64,000 nucleotides of DNA from NCBI GenBank assembly GCA_009776725.1, contig WRNE01000003.1, positions 38,443-102,442 on the forward strand, read 5' to 3'. Position numbers and translations under genes: made by a program. Numbering within the stretch: position 1 is the stretch's first letter; the number at the start of each line of letters is the position of its first letter. The DNA comes from Coriobacteriia bacterium. GTDB lineage: Bacteria; Actinomycetota; Coriobacteriia; Coriobacteriales; UBA8131. Under the pieces are notes generated by a model that was given only the letters and a program-made list of their open reading frames with translations, was not told the DNA's origin and made no database searches. This document shows, one piece after another, positions 45,621-52,977 of this stretch.

Positions 45621-47762
45621 TCATTGGATATCGTTTATCAAAGGATCCGTGACCTTGAGGAGCCTTCTTCGACATTTATCACAACGGTACAGGAAGTGCG
45701 CTGGCCCTCTTGGCTCCTCATAGACTTTTGGGACGATGTATCCAGAAAAGCTGTGTGAGCACTCTTCTTTCTGGTTTGCTTTATCTGAGGAGAAGTGCGG
45801 TGTCTTTTGCACTTCGATCCTGCTCAACAGGTCTAAAAGCTCTTCTCTACCCAGTTCTCTTCCATCCTTGAGCCAATGCCTATAGACATGGGTCACTCCG
45901 TCGTTCATGCCGGTGAAATTAGCCCAGGCCCAATCGCTGTAATCATCGTCAGGCTCTGTGGTGGCTCCATAGGTCACCTTGTTAGCCTGGCATTCGATCC
46001 CCATATCAACGCCGTATGTATCGTGCATATAACCTAGGAGATACTCAAGCAATCGGTAGGCTTCCTCATTGTCTTGTTTTGAAAAGACCAATGCGTGCAT
46101 GACTTTTTGTAGGAATTCGGGGTCTTTCTGGTCTAAAAGGGCGCTTAGCTCCTTGGTGTCTCTTTCAGAACCGTAGCCGTCTTTCAACACCGCATAACCT
46201 GTGACTGCTATCGCGAACCACTTTGGGCTAAGCGTATCGACCCAATATCCTTGCGCCGTAGATGGCTTTTCTCCCTCTCCCTCATTTAGTACATTCCAAT
46301 CATAAATGCCATCCGGCACACTGTTTGAGTCATGCTCACAGGCTCGCTGTTCATTCAAAGGCACATGGGGTTGTTGGGCCTTCACTCTCTCAGACAAGTG
46401 CTTTTTGTGTAGAGCTTCACGATTGAGGTCTAACATCCTTTGAAAAGATGGATGAAGGCTGACAGTGACTGGAGGATGGTTTAAGACGAGCCCTTGTCGA
46501 TCGTTGAAGCCACCGACAAGCTTGCCGTTACTGCTATCAATCAGGTATACCCGAGGAAAGAAACGTCCGACGTCCCACTCTTCCAACATAAAGACACTGT
46601 CCAGCGGTAGACCGCACAGTGACATGTAAGCCAATACTTCAAACGACTTGTCTACTTCATTGGTTAGGTAGTCAACGATAATTGGAGGTAGTACTGCTCG
46701 TTTAACACCCAGCTCTTTTTGCCATATATCAGAAAACAAATCAACCTTTTTTGTTATAAGTCCCTCTGTTTCATCCGCCAAGACAAGCAGCCTTTCTTCA
46801 CTATTGATCTTGCCAACGACGATCAGCTCTTCATCGGTCTCTCGCCTAGCGCACTCCAATAGGTTATTAGCTTCCATGTGACCTGTAGCAATACCGCCTA
46901 CCGACTTGAACCAATGCTTGCCGGCTCTTTCGTCAAATGTTGCCAGAAAGCAAGGCCCTTGCTCGGTGTCAACCTCGACTATCAATTGGGCACCGCCGTA
47001 GTACAGCCCAGCTGCTGCGGGTTGAGTCTTTGCACTTTGAAATCCTGCCAGGTCTTCAAGAGAATAATCATGAATAAAGTGTGCTTTGTTTTCGGATACA
47101 AGGTAAACAGGTATACCATCAGACGGAAACGCAGCCCCATCGGTCAAGCGTCTACCAAAGCGCAGAAGATGGAGCTGCTGGTTCGTAAGAACAGCATCGA
47201 AGTCGATAGGATGTGAAGGAAATAACGAGATTGGCATGAAGGGTAAGTATTCTGTGCGAAACTCTTCTCCGGAAAGTGATCTAAACGAACCGTCTTTTTG
47301 TTTCAGCTCTATGCTTCTTTTCAAGATAAAAGCCACATCGTCATGGTTCAATACGCAGTTATGACAGCGCGCCTCGCTTTCACCATCAATTTCACAGAAG
47401 TCACAAGCAGACCACGAAGCGTCTGCTTTACTTTTTACTACATGCAGTTCGTCATGAATCCGGAACCTCTCTATCAGGTAGGAGAGCAACAGGCTTGCTG
47501 GGTCGCCCAAACTTTCTTGATCGATTTCCAGCTGCCTCAGTGTCTGAGCAAGAAGCAAATAGGAATTGGGGAGAAGATCTAGCATCCGGTACAGCTCTTC
47601 AACCCCATCAGGAGTGTCATATATATTGATTGATTCTAAAATCTGCTGAAGCTTGTCTGGGGTGTTCATATCATCAAGTGTATATGCAACCGTCTGCGAC
47701 TTGCGCCCTGGTATCTTGTATAAGGTCATTACTGCTGTTTCTTCTGTCTTGTTTCCCATCAT
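45621..47762 (-). CDS. Island Nudix-like protein with two cysteine clusters, gene 2 of operon
   Basis: A 713-aa protein with no family I can name as a whole. Residues 1-110 are helical. A four-cysteine zinc-knuckle pattern C120-x2-C123-x9-C133-x2-C136 follows. Residues about 250-350 look like a Nudix hydrolase fold: strands GGAQLIVEVDTEQGPCFLATFDE, then KSVGGIATGH, and helix with R307-E-T-D-E-E312 that fits the REUXEE part of the Nudix box; the upstream G-x5-E part is altered (Asn at the expected Glu, Glu303 nearby). Residues 360-650 are unassigned. A C-terminal second cluster has C668, H670 and C694-x2-C697. The AAGGGAGGGAG site precedes ATGATG. It lies 110 bp after gene 1. Confidence 0.75.
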   Translation of the reverse strand: MMGNKTEETAVMTLYKIPGRKSQTVAYTLDDMNTPDKLQQILESINIYDTPDGVEELYRMLDLLPNSYLLLAQTLRQLEIDQESLGDPASLLLSYLIERFRIHDELHVVKSKADASWSACDFCEIDGESEARCHNCVLNHDDVAFILKRSIELKQKDGSFRSLSGEEFRTEYLPFMPISLFPSHPIDFDAVLTNQQLHLLRFGRRLTDGAAFPSDGIPVYLVSENKAHFIHDYSLEDLAGFQSAKTQPAAAGLYYGGAQLIVEVDTEQGPCFLATFDERAGKHWFKSVGGIATGHMEANNLLECARRETDEELIVVGKINSEERLLVLADETEGLITKKVDLFSDIWQKELGVKRAVLPPIIVDYLTNEVDKSFEVLAYMSLCGLPLDSVFMLEEWDVGRFFPRVYLIDSSNGKLVGGFNDRQGLVLNHPPVTVSLHPSFQRMLDLNREALHKKHLSERVKAQQPHVPLNEQRACEHDSNSVPDGIYDWNVLNEGEGEKPSTAQGYWVDTLSPKWFAIAVTGYAVLKDGYGSERDTKELSALLDQKDPEFLQKVMHALVFSKQDNEEAYRLLEYLLGYMHDTYGVDMGIECQANKVTYGATTEPDDDYSDWAWANFTGMNDGVTHVYRHWLKDGRELGREELLDLLSRIEVQKTPHFSSDKANQKEECSHSFSGYIVPKVYEEPRGPAHFLYRCDKCRRRLLKVTDPLINDIQ

Positions 47763-47872
47763 GTACTCCCTCCCTTAGAAGGCTTTCATGTGTTCCCTGT
47801 CTTTTTATGCTCTTATAGCCAGAACATAAGAAGTGAGATACCAACTAATGACAATAGCTTTTTGGCAAAGAC

Positions 47873-48958
47873 TCAAAAAACTGCCTTGATTCTCTCTAGA
47901 TATGACTGGTCTTGCTCGAAAGCAGTGACGACCCTTGCTAAGCCATCCATCAGGTTACCTGCCTTGTACTCAGCCAAAAGCTCGATGTAGCTCATCTTTT
48001 TCATACGGAACTGCTTTTTTACACGTCCTCCGAGTGAATCGATATACTCATCCCATACCTTGATATTACGGCTTGTGTCTATCCTGTATGAAAACACATC
48101 GGTTATCTCATGGTTTATACCAGCCCCATATAAAGAGGTTCCCTGGTATTCGTCAGTGAACATGAATGCCAGCTGGGATGGGTCGATTTTTAAATGAGCA
48201 ACTCTCAGGGTTTCTTCTAAATCGCGAATTGCAGCATTTCGAAAATGCTCTGCTTGTAGTTTGGTTCCTATAACCCCTTTATCGTCGGAAATCGTTAAGA
48301 CATCAGATGCTCCCAGGTGGGTTCCCATGCAATCCCAAAGATGCCGGTTTTCAATATTTTTGCCATAGGATTTGCGGGCCTTGTCAACACAAAGGAAGAG
48401 CAAATCGCCCTCTGCTGTTATATCTGTGAGGAGTATCAAGGTTGTTGCATGCTTGATGGGCTTGCGGTGAAGCTCAGTGATGTTGTACAGGGCTGTTACA
48501 CGGTTGTCTTCGTCAACAGCCAACTTTTGATCTTTTAACTGTACTTCATCTGATCCAACTGCCCGAGAGTATTTACGCAATGGTTTTTGCTTGTCAGTTA
48601 TCAAGTTTAATAGCATCAGGACGATCTTTGCCCTTGCTGTCTCGTTAAAGAAGTTCTGCCTTGCTCCTCTCACCGAAGAGGGATTGATTTGTAACTCCTC
48701 GCTTATTTCTATTGGTTCTTTTCCCCTGAACATTTCCATCAAGACCCAGTATTCCAAAGTGGAATACGAAATAAGCGAATCAGCGTTCATTAATATCTCG
48801 AATCTGTCTTCTGGTGTGTGACCTTTTATATGGGCTTGTGCTTCATCAACGCTTTCAAACTCGGCATTGCACCAAATACAAACATACACATTCATCTGCT
48901 GGACATATCCATTCAGTAGATCGGCAATGTTGGTGTCTTTGATGGTCTGAATATCCAA
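47873..48958 (-). CDS. Island C2H2 zinc finger-HTH-Nudix protein, gene 1 of operon
   Basis: A 361-aa protein with TTG start (AGGA seven bases upstream). Residues 27-47 form a canonical C2H2 finger spacing: C27-x2-C30-x12-H43-x3-H47. A helix-turn-helix follows (about 66-105; EPIEISEELQINPSSVRGAR). Residues about 168-260 form a Nudix-like domain: strands ATTLILLTDITAEGDLLFLCVD and a box G231-x5-E237-x7-R245-D-L-E-E249, which is the G-x5-E-x7-REUXEE motif with Asp replacing the first Glu of REU. The last 100 residues are unassigned. Nudix-HTH fusions such as NrtR are known regulators sensing nucleotide derivatives, so this may be the operon's own regulator. First gene of the operon, with a good promoter upstream. 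Confidence 0.8.
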   Translation of the reverse strand: MDIQTIKDTNIADLLNGYVQQMNVYVCIWCNAEFESVDEAQAHIKGHTPEDRFEILMNADSLISYSTLEYWVLMEMFRGKEPIEISEELQINPSSVRGARQNFFNETARAKIVLMLLNLITDKQKPLRKYSRAVGSDEVQLKDQKLAVDEDNRVTALYNITELHRKPIKHATTLILLTDITAEGDLLFLCVDKARKSYGKNIENRHLWDCMGTHLGASDVLTISDDKGVIGTKLQAEHFRNAAIRDLEETLRVAHLKIDPSQLAFMFTDEYQGTSLYGAGINHEITDVFSYRIDTSRNIKVWDEYIDSLGGRVKKQFRMKKMSYIELLAEYKAGNLMDGLARVVTAFEQDQSYLERIKAVF

Positions 48959-49541
48959 AGTGCATTCCTAAAGCCTTATATGTTCCGATAATCTGGACTT
49001 TTAACATCCTACTCTGTTTTTTCGAGCAGGTCAAGAACGAATAAAACCTAAATAACATCGCAGAATGCGGATAAACGAGATAGTGTGCATTGCCGACCTG
49101 GAGCACACCGTTTGGTTCCATAAGTAGCGTATTCCTGATTGGGTGACGTTCCGTACGCATTGATCCAGGAGTTATCAGTATTGTGATTCTTAGGGCAGTA
49201 CCGAACAGCTGTGAGCGAATTGCTCTATGTATGGTGCTCCATCAATGTATTAGCCAGTTTCCTTATTCCACTTGAAATGGGTTTAAATAGAGCCTAGTCT
49301 TTTGTGGACGAGAGTAAGCAAAGGTAGATGCTGTCAAGAACTGATAGGTCGAAGGTATTTTCACACAGTCTTGTTTTGGATAAGTGCTCGATACATTGAG
49401 CAGCATTCTGCTAGACCAGGCAATGCTAGAAAAGCAATTAAACTGCTGGTAGTTCGCTTGTATTGCTTTTATTTACAGTTCGTGTAGAATTACAACGTTG
49501 TTGTAGAGGGCAGACGAAAAGAGCCTGTTGGCAAGGTATCA
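48959..49541. other. Non-coding right end of the island
   Basis: About 580 bp between the island operon and attR. It contains the operon promoter (49006-49034) and otherwise no reading frame with ribosome site or recognisable protein on either strand. No remnant of an integrase can be read. A small dyad around 49492-49507 (TTACAACG..) is visible. It may hold recombination-protein binding sites or decayed genes. Confidence 0.6.
49006..49034 (-). promoter_or_regulatory. Promoter of the island operon
   Basis: On the minus strand TTGACC (49029-49034) and TAGGAT (49006-49011) with exactly 17 bases between, about 45 bases before the TTG start of gene 1. Confidence 0.6.
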
Positions 49542-49584
49542 TCCAAGCTGATTGTTGCGGGTTCGAGTCCCGTCTGCCGCTCCA
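49542..49584. repeat. attR: duplicated 3' end of tRNA-Gly
   Basis: Right copy of the perfect 43-bp repeat, beginning at TCCAAGCTG and ending with CCA. It has no 5' tRNA half, so it is not a functional gene. It lies 22 bp before tRNA-Leu. Confidence 0.92.
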
Positions 49585-49606
49585 ACTTTTGTACTTTGTC
49601 AATGAG

Positions 49607-49691
49607 GCGGGCGTGGCGGAATAGGCAGACGCACCAGGTTTAGGTCCTGGCGAGGAAACTCGTGGGGGTTCAAGTCCCTTCGCCCGCACCA
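49607..49691 (+). tRNA. tRNA-Leu (UAG anticodon)
   Basis: Class II tRNA, 85 bases with encoded CCA. Acceptor GCGGGCG / CGCCCGC, anticodon loop TTTAGGT in stem CCAGG/CCTGG (anticodon TAG), variable arm GAGGAAACTC, T-arm GGGGG TTCAAGT CCCTT, discriminator A. Confidence 0.96.
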
Positions 49692-49847
49692 GTGTTCGTG
49701 CTCTTAATACCAACTAGTTCGAGCCGGGCAATACTAAGCTTGCTTGTACTGTAGCGCCTCTGCACTAAGCCAGCTGCAGTTCCCCAAGGATGTGCTTCAG
49801 ATCGTAGATCGGACTTTACGAACAAATGACATAAAACTGTTAACTAA

Positions 49848-49881
49848 CAAACGTTAGATTTGCTTGACAACCAAACGTTAG
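49848..49881. promoter_or_regulatory. Two CAAACGTTAG repeats at the LuxR promoter
   Basis: CAAACGTTAG occurs at 49848-49857 and 49872-49881, 24 bp apart. The second copy fills the spacer between -35 and -10, the first lies just upstream of the -35. The core AACGTT is itself palindromic; the upstream copy extends to CTAAC-AAAC-GTTAG. This is a good candidate repressor operator pair. Confidence 0.65.
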
Positions 49882-49892
49882 TTTAATATAAA
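49864..49892 (+). promoter_or_regulatory. Strong promoter of LuxR gene
   Basis: Consensus TTGACA (49864-49869), 17-base spacer and TATAAA (49887-49892). Confidence 0.85.
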
Positions 49893-50125
49893 ATGGAGTC
49901 GCACACTCAGATTCAAGCAAAAAGCATTGTGAATTCTTTGGGCGAGAGTGTGGGAGTGCAAAGTTATGTGGGGCACCATGTAACTGATCCTGGGGAGGGT
50001 CGCAATGATTATAAGTAATGCAGTCACATTCTTGTTAAACATCGGTTCCCTCAAACACAACATGGTGCAAGGCTTCGATTGATCTGATTTAGTCTTTATG
50101 ACTAAAAACGGGGAGGACTATATAG

Positions 50126-52756
50126 ATGGTAAATGCTGTTGAAATCCAGACGAATCCTGGTACTGTCAGTACCAATGCCAGCTCAGACTGCGAACTGGCT
50201 GTGAGCAACAACGACCAAGCTAATCTTGAAAAGAGCTCCTACTATTTCAGACGCAACCGTTTAAACCTTCTGTTTGAAAAGGCAGCTACGTTTCCTTTGG
50301 TCATTGTCAATGCTGGCGCCGGTTGGGGCAAGACATCGGCAGTCCGTGACTTCATTGAATATAGTGGGGTTAATACCATCTGGGTCCAGTTGTCAGAAAG
50401 GGACAATGTCGGAAACCGTTTTTGGGAGAATATCATTCATTCGGTTGCCCCGATCAACCCCCATTTTGCCCAATTAATGATAATGATGGGGTTTCCCGAT
50501 ACTGATGACAAGATATCCCAATTCTTTAGAGTCTATCGTGAGTATGTCGAGCCGATGCGAAGGATCCTCGTTTTCGACGATTTCCATTTAATAGAAGACC
50601 CTGACGTATTAAGGTTTGTCGACCGCGGCATTAACGAGCTTGCTCCTGGCACCTCGTTGTTCCTGTTGTCTAGGACGATACCGCCGCTGAACTTAGCTTC
50701 TTTTGAGCTAGCAGAGCAGCTTGTCTATATAAGCGAGAACGATCTGAGCTTTACCGACCATGAGATCAACCAATACTACTCGTATTTAGGCTTGGACGCC
50801 TCGACAGACAACCTCAGGTCGATCATGTCTGACACAGGAGGCTGGGTATTTGCCATCAACCTGATAGCCCGCTCGTATTCCAAAGCCCCGGGCTATGAGG
50901 GGTATCTGCGAAACGCCATGCGTTCAAACATCTTCCAACTGATGGACGTCGAGATCTGGCAGAACATCTCTAACCCTCTAAAGAACTTTTTAGTCAGGCT
51001 GTCTTTGATCGAGCATCTGTCGGTCGAATTAATCGGCAAGCTTGCTCATGAGGACAAAGAGCTGTTGTCTGAGCTTAACCGACAGTCTGCCTATGTACGT
51101 TTGGATGGTTTTATCAGTGCTTACCTGATTCACCATTTGTTCTTGGAGTTTTTGAGTACCAAGCAAGACCTTCTGAGCAGTGAGGACATCGACGAGACCT
51201 ATTCGACAGCAGCCACTTGGTGTGAAGCCAACGGGTTTAAGGTCGACGCCCTGTCTTTTTACGAGAAGGTCGGGGACTACCAGTCGATCGTTGACATCAT
51301 TCACGAGCTGCCCACCCAGATCCCTCACGATATCGCCCGAATGGCTGCGCCTATCTTTGAGCGTGCCCCAGACAATGTTATTGACAATGTGGTCTATTTT
51401 GCTGCCATGCACGTACGCACAGCGATGTGCTTGGGCAATTGGGAAGAGGCACATGAGCTTCTGGAGAAGTACGAGTCGCGGTTTTTGACATATCCTGCCA
51501 ACAGCACCTTCCGCAACCAGTCTTTAGGGAGCCTTTATTACTGTTGGGGAACCCTTCGGACATTGATGAGCACTATCGACGGTGTCTATGATTTTGATAT
51601 CTACTACGAGAAGATGGACGAGTGTTTTTCAAACTCGCCTTTTGACCCTGGCATTATTGTCGACCACCAAGCCGGGCCATGGATCAGCTTGGTCGGGTCG
51701 TCCCAAGCAGGAGCCCCCCAAGAATTCATCGATGCCTTTGCCCGGTCCATCACCTATGTGTCCCATGCCATGAATGGTGCTATGACCGGCCTTGACGACT
51801 TGGCCCAAGGTGAGCTTGCGTTTTATCAGGCTGACATGACCACAGCTGAAGAGTATGTCGTCCGGGGCCTGGTAAGGGCACGCGAGCAAAAGCAATTCGA
51901 CACCGTCCACCGCGCTTTGCATTATCTGCTTCGCATAGCGACTTGGCATGGCAACTACCAGAAGTCCGAGGCGATTCTCGAACAGATGCAAGGATTGCTT
52001 AACGAAGACGAGTACTCGACTCGGTATATTACCAGCGACATTGCCCTTTCCTGGTATTTCTGTATCTTGGGTATGCCCGAGGAGGTCCCTGACTGGTTGA
52101 CCAAACGGTTCAGCGACTATGGCCATGCCTATTTCATAGAGAACTTCGGCAACCAGGCAAAGGCCCGTTACCTCTATAGCATCGAGGACTATGCGCCCCT
52201 ATTGGCCTATATCGAACAGATGAAGCTTAGGGAGTCAATACTTTACGGACGGGTAGAGATGCTGGTTTTAGAGGCTTGTACGTACTACCGTCTAAAGAAC
52301 CGGGAGAAGGCCTTCCATGCGTTGCACGAGGCGTGGGCCGAAGCCGCTCCGAACAGCATCATAGCGCCCTTCATCATTCTTGGTAAGGATATGCGCTCGC
52401 TGACAACTGCCGCCTTGAAGGACGATCATTGCGGGATCCCCAAGCAATGGCTTGAAGATATCAATCGAAAATCAGCTTCTTATGCAAAACGTAAGTCCCA
52501 TATCATTGCTGAGTACCGGAAGTCACACAACCTCCAGATTGATTTCGAGCTGTCCCGTCGTGAAATGGAGATATTGTCAGACCTCTCCCAAGGCCTGTCC
52601 CGCAGTGAGATCGCAGCGATCCGCAACTTGTCGGTGAACACCGTGAAAATGGTGATCAGCAATATTTACTCGAAGATGGGAGCAGAGAACCTAGCCCATC
52701 TGATCCGGATTGCAACAGAGCAATCCTTGAACCAAAAAACGCCGTTGATCTGCTAA
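50126..52756 (+). CDS. Large MalT-like LuxR-family transcriptional regulator
   Basis: An 876-aa STAND-type regulator. The N-terminal NTPase has Walker A NAGAGWGKTS (62-71), Walker B ILVFDDFHLI near 147-156 and the SRT sensor LLSRT near 178. Middle residues (about 400-780) are helical, TPR-like repeats that bind an inducer in relatives. The C-terminal LuxR HTH spans about 805-865: LSRREMEILSDLSQGLSRSEIAAIRNLSVNTVKMVISNIYSKMG (catalogued here as the typical DNA-binding tetra-helix). GGGGAGG lies about 10 bases before the ATG. Such large LuxR proteins are abundant in Eggerthellaceae. The likely target is the following HD gene or itself; the inducer is unknown. Confidence 0.92.
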   Translation: MVNAVEIQTNPGTVSTNASSDCELAVSNNDQANLEKSSYYFRRNRLNLLFEKAATFPLVIVNAGAGWGKTSAVRDFIEYSGVNTIWVQLSERDNVGNRFWENIIHSVAPINPHFAQLMIMMGFPDTDDKISQFFRVYREYVEPMRRILVFDDFHLIEDPDVLRFVDRGINELAPGTSLFLLSRTIPPLNLASFELAEQLVYISENDLSFTDHEINQYYSYLGLDASTDNLRSIMSDTGGWVFAINLIARSYSKAPGYEGYLRNAMRSNIFQLMDVEIWQNISNPLKNFLVRLSLIEHLSVELIGKLAHEDKELLSELNRQSAYVRLDGFISAYLIHHLFLEFLSTKQDLLSSEDIDETYSTAATWCEANGFKVDALSFYEKVGDYQSIVDIIHELPTQIPHDIARMAAPIFERAPDNVIDNVVYFAAMHVRTAMCLGNWEEAHELLEKYESRFLTYPANSTFRNQSLGSLYYCWGTLRTLMSTIDGVYDFDIYYEKMDECFSNSPFDPGIIVDHQAGPWISLVGSSQAGAPQEFIDAFARSITYVSHAMNGAMTGLDDLAQGELAFYQADMTTAEEYVVRGLVRAREQKQFDTVHRALHYLLRIATWHGNYQKSEAILEQMQGLLNEDEYSTRYITSDIALSWYFCILGMPEEVPDWLTKRFSDYGHAYFIENFGNQAKARYLYSIEDYAPLLAYIEQMKLRESILYGRVEMLVLEACTYYRLKNREKAFHALHEAWAEAAPNSIIAPFIILGKDMRSLTTAALKDDHCGIPKQWLEDINRKSASYAKRKSHIIAEYRKSHNLQIDFELSRREMEILSDLSQGLSRSEIAAIRNLSVNTVKMVISNIYSKMGAENLAHLIRIATEQSLNQKTPLIC

Positions 52757-52977
52757 TTTGCTATGTGGATAAACAATATGTCAAGTGAAGGTAAATGGGG
52801 TGTATTTTGCGACTAACTAAAAACCATGTTGAGGTGTTAAGTTACCAGACATCCCCCAATACAATGTTCATGAAGACATTAAGAGGCAAAGAGCAGAACC
52901 TCGATACCGAAAGAACAAACGAAGCGCTCAAACGAGCGAATGGCTTTAAGGCCGAGAGACATCTGGGGAGGTGGATC

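Larger units (their letters stand above)
43572..49584. mobile_element. Genomic island integrated at tRNA-Gly 3' end (about 6 kb)
   Basis: Bounded by the 43-bp direct repeat att sites. The period from repeat to repeat is 5,970 bp. Without the island, tRNA-Gly would be followed after 22 bp by tRNA-Leu, a plausible ancestral tRNA pair. The interior is visibly A/T-richer than neighbouring genes and uses TTG starts. It holds one four-gene minus-strand operon and two non-coding ends. There is no integrase, excisionase, replication or transfer gene, so the element looks like an immobilised or satellite remnant carrying only cargo. Confidence 0.82.
49692..50125. other. Regulatory region and long leader before LuxR gene
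   Basis: No gene. It holds a strong promoter at 49864-49892 with two repeats, then a leader of about 225 bases. The leader contains stems such as CACACTC (about 49902) with GAGTGTG (about 49945), and GGTTCCCTC with GAGGG-like partners. No known riboswitch class is recognised. Confidence 0.5.

Noticed and set aside
52795..52977. Upstream in-frame extension of the HD-GYP protein by 61 codons
   Set aside because: No ribosome site and no recognisable domain; the ATG at 52978 has GGGGAGG at ideal distance.
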